Origin: Plecoglossus altivelis
Lineage: Eukaryota > Chordata > Actinopteri > Osmeriformes > Plecoglossidae
Assembly: GCA_036571765.1 (NCBI GenBank)
Contig: BROE01000020.1
Coordinates: forward strand, 1,258,537 to 1,322,536
Length of the DNA stretch: 64,000 bases
Direction of reading: 5' to 3'
Part shown: piece by piece, positions 26,801 to 37,900 of the stretch
Numbering within the stretch: position 1 is the stretch's first letter
Layout: every line of letters begins with the position of its first letter
The notes under the pieces: model-generated
The model's input: the letters and a program-made list of their open reading frames with translations, nothing else
Told to the model about the DNA's origin: nothing
The model's database searches: none
Translations under genes and position numbers: made by a program

Positions 26801-29800
26801 GTATTATCAATCTCCAGATTGGGAGACATAACCAGATCTCTGACAATAAATAACAACAGAAGACCAAGTTTAGATCTCAATCATGTCTCTCTCCTCTCTG
26901 AAGGCCGGAAGATTAATCTTTTACAAGGCACAAGAACATAAATACACGGAATGTTACAACAGTCGCAGAGATCCACAGCTTCAACTCATGACCATTCTTA
27001 GACTAGAGAGACTGTAGTTGGAGCTCTCCTTATAGCCATGACAAGTGATGTACACACAATACTTTCTCCTGAACCCGAACATCTGTTAACCCTGACACAT
27101 CAACACAATCTACTCTTATTAATACTAAGCTCACTTGAGAACATACTAACTAGTATCCAATGTCCACACTATGTCCACAAAATGCTCCTAGACCCATTTG
27201 GGTTCTTCATGTTTGCTTGCAGACAATGTTCCCCAAGCACTGGTCATCTTTGTAAACTTAAAATGAAAGTTCCTTCACATCTGTGATTTTATTTTCTAAA
27301 CCATTATACAGTAAAATAATACAAATGAATGCAATGCATTTTTTTTCTAAGACCCAAATACAACATACATCATCCATTCAAATAACTGCATTTGTCCTTT
27401 TGACTTCCAAGAGCAAAAATATCCTTTTAACTTCCAACCAAAAGAACCAGAAAGGAATTTTCTGAATTCAATCTCACTCACCATTTAGTTCATTAGATCT
27501 CAACACTATTTCAAACTAAGATACTTGATATGACACTTTTGTATTAATCTAACTTTGAAACTGTACATTTTCTTCTCAAATGAAGCAGGGTGCAATTGCA
27601 ATTCCGAGGGAGCGGAAAACAGGGGTCAGTGTGATGCCACGGGATCTTGTCGTTGCAAGGCCAATGTGGAGGGACCTCGCTGTGACCGCTGTAGGATGGG
27701 ATACTATGGCCTGACAGCATCTAACCCGCTGGGCTGCACTAGTGGGTGACCTTTCAACTTTTGCATGCCAACAAAGCCTCGCAATGTCATTATTCATGAT
27801 CGCACAGGTTGTTTAGAGAGATGTATGTTCTGTGTGTGTGTGTGTATGTGGTGCTCATTTGGAGGATTTTTGTGTACACTTCTGCATGGCTCTGCCTAAC
27901 CCTCTCTCTCCACCTTTCTGTCTCAGAATGCTCTTGCTCAATTGATGGCTCCGATTCCACCGTGTGCAACCCAGTGACAGGGCAGTGTCCTTGCCGACCC
28001 AACTACCAAGGCTTGACCTGCACCCTGTGTACCCAGGGTTACTGGAGCTCTTCCTCCCCTGGCAACTGTGAGCCCTGTCGCTGCAGCCCCACAAACTCCT
28101 ACAGCAACACTTGTAACCAAGTAAGCACTCAGTGTGACCCAACCTGTTACACAAACACAATTAATTTCAACTTGTAAGGACATTTCACAGTTTCCAACAT
28201 ATTTTCAGAGAGATGTTCATCACAATTTGTGAAACAATGTGACCTTTGAGATATCAGAAGTTTGTATACATTGAAACAATGCTGATTGAAATAAACATGG
28301 ACTCAATATGTCGTTTGAATGTAGAAGAAGGATATTCAGCAAATATATTTGGGCATTCATGTGATTATTTTCTCTGGTTTCTTTAGGTAACTGGTCAGTG
28401 TGAGTGCAGGCCAGGCTATGGAGGAAGAACCTGTACAGAATGCCCTGACAACTTTTACGGGGACCCACTCGTAGGCTGCAAACGTAATTACCTCCCTCTC
28501 CCGTCTTGTCATTAAAATATGACTTTTTTATCGGTCTTTATTCTAATATTAATATGTAACACTCCTAGTTTCTTTCTTTTTGCGTCCCACTGTTTTCATT
28601 CCCTCTCTCCACAGCGTGTGAATGTGCTGTTGGTGGAACGGTACATGGAGGGTGTGACAAGCGTACCGGGGTCTGTCACTGTCGCCTAGGCGTTACAGGT
28701 GTCCGCTGCGATGCCTGCAGCCGTGCCCACTGCAGTAGTTTCCCCACCTGTGATATCTGCCCATCTTGCTTCTTCTCCATGGACATCCAGCTCCAGAACC
28801 TCACCACGGGGCTGATGAAGTTCTCTCAGAACTTACCCTCACTCACCGAAGTTACAGGCTCCTACAATGTGGGCCCACATATTCAAACCCTCGAGACTCG
28901 GCTTATGCAGATACGTGATTCCCTGCCTCTCCCGCCTACTTCTGTCAGCCAGGTCAACCAAGCTCTTTCCCAGTTGAGCAAACTCCGGTGGGTGGACACC
29001 AGGTTGATTTTGATGTTGCAACAGTCACCGACCCCATTCAGATGTCTCATAGTTTTTTTTATTGGTGGTAATCCTCCAGAGATAAGATGACACAGGTGGA
29101 TGGGAACCTGTTACCCCAGGATCGAGTGTCCAATATGGGCTCGCAGCTAGATGATCTCCAGGCACTCCTGATCAGTCTCAGCCTGGAGTACAACATCAAG
29201 AAAGATGCTGTCAGAAACACTGTTGGCTCCAATAACGCAGGTGAGATGGAGAGAAATACAAGGGGAGAGAAATACATCAACTTTATGTATTTCTCTTTAT
29301 GTCTCTTTATGTCATAAAGGAATATGGAAAGAAAGAGAAAGAGAGATATACTTGTGACATGGCTATTAGTTGAAACTGAGCTGAAAGTAAAAAAGTTGGT
29401 CTGAAGTACTTAACAACAGAATTGACTGTCACAATCCATGTAAACCTCAACATCTACCCTTGTCTTGTCTACTAGGTGCTATTGCAGCCATAAAGAAGGC
29501 CTCTGATGAATCCATGGATGCAGCAAAAATGATTGGCACCAGCAGTAAGACAGTTGAGCAGTCAGCAGGCATCAGAGGGGATGCTCTTGACCTTCAGAAC
29601 CAGTTTCAACTGGCAAATATTAGAGACCTGGAAAAACTGAAAGACAAGTTGGCCTCGAAACCTAACCTCACTCCTGCAGCTAATCAGGTAACATTGACCA
29701 GAAGGTTAAGTTAATCTCTTCAGTGAAGTCCATTAACCAATCAAAATAACACTTTTCATTCACCCATCCCCTCCACCCATTTAAGTAAAGTACTTAAACC

Positions 29801-32698
29801 TTCCATCTGAAGCATTGTTTACAGTAGGGGAAGACTATGACCATGTTCAGATGATTTAATCATGGTTTGTTTGAGCTCATTTAAATTCAGATTCACCTTC
29901 CTCCTTTGTTAGATCTGTGGCGGTGACCGCTCGGCCCCCTGCACCCCTCTACACTGCGTGGGGCAGCTGTGCCCTGCAGAAGGAGCGCCCCCATGTGGCC
30001 GTGGGGAGACTTGTGTGGGAGCTCTGCCCCTGGGCACCAGAGCTAACAGTGATGCAGAGGAGGTGAAGAAGAGGCTGCAGCAGCTCAGCAAGAAGATCAC
30101 ACAGACAGAGGCAAAGGTAATGTCTGACTCAGGCAAACATGCAGCAGACATACAATAGCCAGGTGAATAGCTATACCTATCAGCCTTTATATAGACTAGT
30201 GCAGGGGTCACCATCTCCTGTCCTGGAGGGCTACCATCCTGTAGGTTTTCACTTCAACTGCACATAATGTAGCTCAGCTCATTCAGCTCATCATCCAGGT
30301 AATTAGTTGAATGAAAATGTGTTCTATATGGAGCTTGAAGCGGAAATAGTCTGGGATGGTAGCCCTCCAGGACCGGAGTTTGTGCCCCCCGGACTAGAGT
30401 ATGCACAGTGTTACGGGGTTACTTGATTGGATAATTTTCTAGGAATTTTTTGAACATTTCAGACTACTAAAAAGAAGATACAAATATGTTACATAATTCT
30501 TACATAAGTGAGTGACATTTAAAACCATGTATATTTTAAAAGGAAAACTATCATGAATACCAGGGTTAAATGATACTGTATATACAGTTTATTTTATAAA
30601 ATCCAAGCAATAATGTCAAAATTATGATGATTTTAGGCTCTCTTTTGTTGATCATGTAATAATATTCGGCTCCTCACATTTCTTGTTTCATAGCTCCAGG
30701 ACACACAAGATATGGCCAATGAGGTGAGAAAATCAACAGACGAGCTGACGGATCAGATAAGAGATGCTCGGGACAACCTGGAAGGAGATCTCAGGGAAAC
30801 ACGTGACTTTGTAAAAGACCTGAAGGACGTCCTGTCAGGTGACTCATCTAAGCTCCATTGAACATCTTTATAGGATAGATGGATAGAAGCAGACAAAAGG
30901 ATCATTACAGTCGATTAACAAAACACAGAATCGCTTTTAACTCCTTTTACATTTCTACTCCTAACTTTTCCGTCTGTTCCATAGATCCGACCTCCAGCCT
31001 GAGTCACATTCAGGAGGTGAGTGAGTGGATCTTGAACGCCAAGCTACCCCTCAGCCTTGCTGATCTGAAGAAAAAGCTTCAGAAGCTGAAGGACCTGGCA
31101 GCAGGGCTGCCAGACAGCACTTCCCTGCTAGATCAGACCATGCCACAGCTAGACACAGCCAGACGGTTACTAAAGGAGGCCCAGGACTCCAGGTGCGCTG
31201 ATAGAATCACTGCATATTATTCTCTGGTCAAAAATGAGATAAATGACAACTCATGATTACATGTATTTTCTTTTGAGGATTCAGAAAATCTTAAAGGGAT
31301 GCTGACACGGCTAAAGTAAACTTGCAGTGGATGATTTCTCCCTTTTGACTAAATAACACAGTTCCATGGTGTTTTATGTTTGTTGAAAATCAGAGACGCA
31401 GCACTCGGCGTGAAGGATGAGGCTGGCAGGTTGTTGGATGGCTTCCGTTCAGTGGAAGACTCTCTCTCTGGACTGGAGGATAAACTGCAAGACAGCACAG
31501 ACCTCTTGGGAAGCCTACAGAACAACCTTGTTGAGGTAAGAAAGAGAGGCAGACAAAGAGGTAGATGGAGAAGAAAGGCAGGTGTGGCTGGTGGATGGAT
31601 GTGTGGTTGTGGATGATAGTGTACAGGCTGTTTTTGCAGACACAAGGTCAATTGGCAGCCCCAATGCAAACATGACATTTTTGTCTTAATTGATAGACAT
31701 GTCATAATTGACCCTAACCCTATAGATTTGCATAGAATATGTAACTATTTAAAATATTTATCATACAATACCCCAACAAGTTTTGTTTGTTATGTTCAAA
31801 TATTTAACTTAATGGATGAAAAACAGTAGTTCTTCTTTTGCATACGTGTACCTCTTTACTGTCTTATAACAACTCCCTCCTTCATTTCATTCCCTCTCCT
31901 TCCCAGGCTCAAGCTCAGATGGACCCAGCGCTTGAGGCTCTGGGAAAAGTGACAGCCTTGAACAACGGCATGAAGCCTCAATTAGAGGGGCTCAAGTCAT
32001 TGCTGAACTCTGGAGGCCAATTGGCCCAAAATGCAACAGGAGAGGCTGGGAAAGCCAAGAGAGAAGCCAATACTGCAGCTGAGGTAATTGTGTAAATTTT
32101 TACGTCTGCATTTTTGGCTGTGTAATAGATGAATTTATGTTGTTTTTTGCTTTCTGCTTACCCCTATATCTGTGTGTGTGTAGAATCTGGTTACCTTGGA
32201 GATGCAACTCAATAAGCTGCAAGCTGCAGCAAAGGCCAGCGGAGGTGGTGATGCAGCGGGGTCGGCAGGAAGTCGCCTCCAGATGTTGCAGAAAGAGGGT
32301 GGGTCCTTGGCCCAGGACACTGGAGATATGATGAAGGCTCTTGCAGGTAAGGATAAACTCCAGTAAGAGATTCAAGTTCAAATCACAGCACTGAACAAAT
32401 CATAAACATGAAAACATTTAGACAGTCCAGGAAATAAAAAGTATGTTGAACCCATCTGATCTGTTGGATTAGAACATTAGTGACAAATAACAAAACGCTG
32501 TCGTTTTAAAGTTTGCTTTAGAATGCATGCCCAAATTAAGTTACAACCCTCTCTTCAGGCAAAGCCGACTCTCTGCGTGATCTGCAGAACCAGGTACTCC
32601 AGAAGTCGAAGAGGCTGAGTGGCCTGGATGCCAAGCTGCAGGAAATCTTGGCTGACCTCCGTGAAAAGGTCACCATTCTGTCCACTTGCCAGGGATGA
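19515..32698 (+). CDS. lamb3: Laminin subunit beta-3
   Basis: Beta chain of laminin-332, a secreted basement-membrane protein of epithelia. Coding exons: 19515-19545, 19789-19943, 24795-24909, 25015-25088, 25271-25462, 25640-25703, 25793-25980, 26090-26210, 26358-26546, 27589-27741, 27927-28120, 28387-28483, 28615-28987, 29080-29240, 29476-29687, 29913-30116, 30694-30838, 30985-31192, 31394-31535, 31907-32083, 32184-32346, 32559-32698. All keep frame, giving 1165 residues (human 1172). Order: signal peptide (about 1-19), laminin N-terminal domain to about 250, EGF-like Cys-rich LE repeats to about 572, coiled-coil region, Cys-rich beta-knob (about 774-810, encoded by exon 16), second coiled coil, and a Cys three residues from the end that in the family bonds the chains. 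There is no domain IV, as expected for beta-3. The 4.85-kb intron 2 carries a MITE candidate and microsatellites. Confidence 0.96.
21101..21228. mobile_element. Possible hAT-type MITE fragment
   Basis: Ends CAAGGGGTCTCCAACC and, in reverse complement, CCAGGGGTTCCCAACC are similar (13 of 16). The body resembles the MITE at 30202. No convincing 8-bp target duplication, so the borders are uncertain. Confidence 0.45.
22681..22702. repeat. (AC)n microsatellite
   Basis: Eleven AC units in LAMB3 intron 2. Confidence 0.9.
23752..23819. repeat. (GA)n microsatellite, long homopurine tract
   Basis: About thirty GA units with one GGG interruption near the right end. It yields spurious Ser/Leu-repeat reading frames on the minus strand. 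The next 350 bases (23980-24170) are also purine-rich. Located in LAMB3 intron 2. Confidence 0.95.
30202..30391. mobile_element. hAT-type MITE in LAMB3 intron 16
   Basis: A 190-bp element starting CAGGGGTCACC and ending with an imperfect inverted copy (GGGGGGCAC in reverse complement). Flanking 8-mers GACTAGTG (30194-30201) and GACTAGAG (30392-30399) match at 7 of 8, a clear hAT-type target duplication. Inner arms carry CCTGGAGGGCTACCATCCTG and its near-inverted copy. Related to the copy at 39069. Confidence 0.85.
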
Positions 32699-33349
32699 GG
32701 GTTCAAAAAACCCAAGTCAAACACCTTCAACACACTCCCACTGGTTGGCACTGCATTTCATCATTCTCACCAGTGGAAATTGTATTACACTTACAGCCAT
32801 CAGCAAATTCAGAGTACTCAGTGGATTTTTTTTTTACCGTAACAAGGTAGCAATGTGATATTTGGAGCCGATATGTGTTTGTCTAAATTATTAAGTATTT
32901 AATTATATGAATTGCAACCTAATGCTTTAAATGTGCAGTCCAGTCCATTTACATGTACAGAATTATTGGTCAGCAGTGTTAATCGTATTTTACTGATCCA
33001 AGAGATTTAATTAAAACATGTTCAGTTACACGTTTTTTATTTTTTATATAAAAAAGTTGATAATGTGTTGGATGTTACCAAAACGTCCTGTGACAAGGTC
33101 ATGGAACTTTCTGGAAAACTTTAAGTTATCAATTTCAATGGATTTAATCTTAAGCATACTAATTGTCAGCAATATTCTGTTAGAACACATTATGGCATGA
33201 CACTTGTTGTCAAATTTAATTCTTTAAAGTTTTAAAGTAACCAACTGCTCTTTGAAGATTTGTTATTCAGAGCGTCTATGCTGCATATTTCTTGTATTGT
33301 ACTCACAGTCAGCATACATCTTCGTCAAATACCCACAAATCCTTTCCCC

Positions 33350-33355
33350 AATAAA
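33350..33355 (+). promoter_or_regulatory. Candidate LAMB3 polyadenylation signal
   Basis: AATAAA about 650 bases after the stop codon, the best plus-strand signal before the convergent CAMK1G 3' end. Confidence 0.5.
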
Positions 33356-33471
33356 ATAGATTATTCACTACTTTCACTATGTCCACGTTTAGCCTTGTTT
33401 GATGTTCACCAGACACACACCAGTGGTTAGAGTTGCGGGAGCGTACGCAAAGCATATTATGATATTCACTG

Positions 33472-33477
33472 TTTATT
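33472..33477 (-). promoter_or_regulatory. Candidate CAMK1G polyadenylation signal
   Basis: TTTATT on the plus strand (AATAAA on the minus strand), about 120 bases from the LAMB3 signal in the opposite direction. Confidence 0.45.
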
Positions 33478-34425
33478 GAGAAAGAAGACAAGAAGCAAAC
33501 CATTTTAATACAAGGTTTTACATTTTACATACAGTATTTCAGAGTCTATTGATCACAACACTAGAATAATTATATTGCATGTATGGCATAAAAGTGGCAC
33601 ATATTAAACTCTACTGATGGTGGTCTTAAAAGCCAGACAAACATGTTATGTCCAATTGCTTTACACAGTATGAGTTGTTGCATGAGACCCATGAAAGGTC
33701 AATTAAACAGTTTAACAGTCAACACAAATTTCTCAGCAACTTCCTGCAGCAATCAAAGTAAAATAAAACACGAGCTTTACAGCCATAGAATTAGAATTAT
33801 ACTTCTATGGTTGTCATGTTGTTTAGAGTCACATGGCTAAATGGATATTTCTTTGTAATGGTATTTCCTGTCACAGAAATCTTGGCCTATGGTGTGGTAC
33901 ATAATAACAGCAAAGAACACAGTTACAATACATGTCGGCATGTTTCAAAGGAGTCCAAATCCTAATACTGTAGGATGAAAGAGGATATAAGATACAAAAA
34001 GTTATAGAGAAGATACAAAAATACACTCTGATATGTCGCCTTTCATAGATGACAACTTGAAATCCCATTTTCCCAAAACACTTTCACTGATTCCAACACA
34101 GTCTATTGGTCACATGAAATTTCACGGTAAATTCCTTGCCATAAATGTATAATACATTCATATGTAAAATATCTGAAATCTTAGAAGCATTATAATGCAG
34201 TATTATACTCTGCTGATGTCTCTTCAGCGGCCTGCCACAGATTATTTAATGTGAGGGTGGGTGGGTTTACAGCAACGACATTTCTGTTTTCCTCAGGGTT
34301 TGATATCTGACCCATTTTTTTGGGTTGTGAGGTCTCAGTCAAGCTCTGCATGATGCAGCAGCACCTTAACAATCCTACAGGACGTCTTCACACTGCAAAC
34401 GCTGAACAGCTCACCAACAGTAACT

Positions 34426-34462
34426 GAGAGAGAGAGTGAGAGAGAGAGAGAGAGAGAGAGAA
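34426..34462. repeat. (GA)n microsatellite
   Basis: GA units with one GT interruption, within the presumed CAMK1G 3'UTR. Confidence 0.9.
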
Positions 34463-34999
34463 GGAAAAAAGTGGAGAAATTATTATTTATTTTTTCATAA
34501 TAATTTTTTTTTTAAGATAAAATATTCCAGGTTGTAGACAGATTCTCCACATCCATTATCTGGCACCCCTCCAACATGCAAAAGACGGAAATGTTCTTAG
34601 ATTTAGACCAATTTCGATGATTAAGAATTCTGTACATTTTATGCCGCTGTATTCATTTTCCCGTTATAGCACTTGCCTCATAACAGACTGCATCCACACA
34701 ATTGTTAATTGTTGTCTTTTACTTGCATTGTGAAATTGTACTTACAATGTTGTTGTTGCACTGTACTGCCGATTTAGATATTTTACACTGTACCTGATAG
34801 CTGAGATGAATATTATTTCTGGACTGTACTTGGTAAAATACTGACTGTTCCTTGATTCCAACCCCTGAAATACTTTCAGTATGCACCCATTGTGTTTCAT
34901 TTTAGACATAGGTGTCTGCTAAGTGAACAAAATATGAATCTACATTAGGTCAAACAATATTATGTTTAGAGGTTATACCTTGAGGAGTTCTTTATATAA

Positions 35000-37900
35000 T
35001 CACATGATGGAACACACCCCAGTCTGTAGGTTCTGGCCTTTTCTATTGGTTCCTCTGTCTAAGGCCTCACAGCTGCAAAACAAGAAAACAAATGTGCTTG
35101 AGACAAAGTGCACAGACAATAAAGTAATTAAATAAACATGTAATCACTGCAAATTAGTTGCTGAAACGGTGCAGGATTATAAATTAAACTAATCTGTGGT
35201 CATACTTATGTTATTTCATAATAATACATTGATAACCTGATCCCAATTGTGCAAGGTGACATTTAGATGCGTTTTTTTCCATTAGGAAAGTCAAGTGGAA
35301 TGCTTCTGCATTGACGAATTGGATTAGTTGGATTAAGTTTAGCGTTAAGGTTGAGGTTAGGTGCTTTTATATACAAAACCTAATCTGAAATAAAAGCTTT
35401 GCCACTTCCCCTTCCTAATCCGATATAGAGGACCAGTACCGCCCGTAATTGCTTGGGTACATTGTAAGTATTAAGGTGCAACCGCACTGGGTATTATACA
35501 AAATGTGGTTTCATCTAATTGGGATGCTCACCTGCTAACTGCTGCAAACCCACTCTCTGAGTGGTAAGCATGGGCCCCCCTTCCATGCTCTTTGACAGAT
35601 GGGCAGTGCATGGGCTCGCTGTGACTGGCTCTCAGGGGCGGGAACTGCCCTCTACATTGCTCGGGATTAGCGGTTGGAGTCAGGTGGTCCGTCGGGATGG
35701 GAAGGTTTCCGTTGCTGTCCAGGGTGTTGTCTGTTAGGTTGTTCAGGCCACACAGGGGATACTGGGAGGCGTTGACAACAGCAATGTTGGGTACAACGGG
35801 TGGAGCTGCTGGGGGAGCAGCATGAGAGAGCTGCAGTTTCATCATATGGTTGACTGCTGTTGTGGCGTTGAAGGCTTGCTGTGACACACACACACACAAT
35901 TCAACATTACAAGACACCATGACACAAATGAGCCATTGACTGATACGCGATTTAGTTCGGCAAAGCTGGTTTGAGTGCCTGCAAAGTTAGGATTGTGCAT
36001 TCAGATCCAGTGTGGTTCATTTGAAGGAAGGCTGCTTACCCTCCACTTGGATCTGACAAAGTTCCTCTGGATCTGCTCACTGACTGAGCTGTAGATGTCC
36101 TGGCTACTCGCCGTCTTCCCAAGAATCCTATCGGAAACAACATTATTATTAATTCTAACCCTTGTGCACACAGCGACAGGAAATTCTTTTTCTACTTCCT
36201 GGAGAAACAAAAGTGCTTAATTAAGCCATCTCGTTGAGGGGGAAGTGTTTGATTGTTGAGGGTTCAGAGTCAGACTCACCAGGGGTGCCTGAGGGCCTGT
36301 TCTGTGGTGTAGCGCTTAGTAGGGTTCTTCTCCATCATGTTCCTTATGAAGTCTTTTGCTATGAGGATAACAAAAGGCAGACGCAAAGAAATCACATGGT
36401 GCTGGTTAGAGACAGACGTTCAAGATTCATTAAACGGTCATATACTGTAGCTCTGAGAATCCTGATTTGAACCTTTAAATGAAAATACATATTCTTCTAT
36501 TTGTTATCCGTCTTGTTTAATTTGTATGTTGTGATTATATTATTACCAATGCATTAACTTCCCAAAAAATATAATTTGTTACATTTTAACAAAGTCACTT
36601 TTTGAATCGGAACTTGTATTCTGTTTATTTTGGGTGAGACCAAAATAGGATTACAAAGTATTTTGGCTCCCTAAATCAAAGCTCATGATCTCACTAATGA
36701 TGGTTATTTAAGTACATGCAGGACACATGCTCATCTCAAACTTGAAATGATGTCACCTGGGAACTGTGAGCTGTAAATTTGTCACCACCATGTAGAAAAA
36801 TTGCAAGGTTCATGTAAAATGTCTCAAGCGTGTCTAAAAACTGTGTTTCTTCAATGGTTATCTACTAGTTTTCCTGACTCCCAATGAACTCTTCATGGTG
36901 TTAGAAGGTCTTGTGTCTCACCGGACTCTGAGATGTCATCCCAGAAGGGCGAGTGGAAGGCGTAATCAGCTCTCATGATCTTGGAAAAGAGACGTGTCTC
37001 GTTGTCCTCAAAAAATGGAGGGTATCCGCACAATCTGTCAGGGACACACAGCCAAAGCTAGAATCCAGTCCAGATATGACCTTAAATCCTAGTATTTTAT
37101 GTTACCGTTCTTATTATTTCACAGGTACAACCGCTTCACAGTTCTATTTCATAATTACTTTTGTCACTGTTCATTGTTTCTTGCTCGATTGCATAAAATG
37201 GCATAGCCACAAAAGTAGTGAATAACCTACTGTTTATCTGACTTTTGAAACAAACTGAAATAATTGGTTTTAAATTTTTCCTTTCATGTATCTGTCATGA
37301 CAAATCGGTAAACCACTGATATATCATGCCATTCATGACTTCAATCTATCACAACTTTCCACATTCTGTTTGGTGTTGTTTGTTTTCAATAATTCCCACT
37401 CACAGGATGTATGTGATGACTCCGATCGACCAGCAGTCCACAGCTTTGCTGTAAGGTTTCTGGGCAAGAACTTCAGGAGCTGTGGAAAAAGGAGTAGATG
37501 TGAGGTTGGAGTGATCCATTTTCCTTGATTTGATTATCTCAGCTTTTGCAATACAACTGACCAACATATCCTGGCGTTCCACAGGCTGTGGACATGATTC
37601 CGTGGTCGGCCATCTTAGAAAGGCCAAAGTCACTGATCATGATCTTTGCGTTCTCATCCTGGTTGTAGTACAGCAGGTTCTCTGGCTGCTCAGAGAAAGA
37701 GTGAAAGAGAAAAAGACAGATGCAGAGAAAGTATACCAAGGGCAATTTTCTGATCCTTGTTTTCAAACAGTATAAAATGAGTGTACATGTATGTATTATG
37801 TTTTGGCTTCGGGTGTATACAGTATCTACATGTCCTCATGTTTTGTTTGGCTTTTTTGGGGTCCATTTTCCTTCTATTGTGTTTACCTTGAGGTCCCTGT

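Larger units (their letters stand above)
33456..34999 (-). other. Probable CAMK1G 3' untranslated region
   Basis: From the CAMK1G stop codon to a minus-strand AATAAA (TTTATT at 33472-33477) is 1.5 kb with no coding potential. It contains an interrupted (GA)n tract at about 34426-34462. The extent is inferred from the polyadenylation signal only. Confidence 0.5.
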
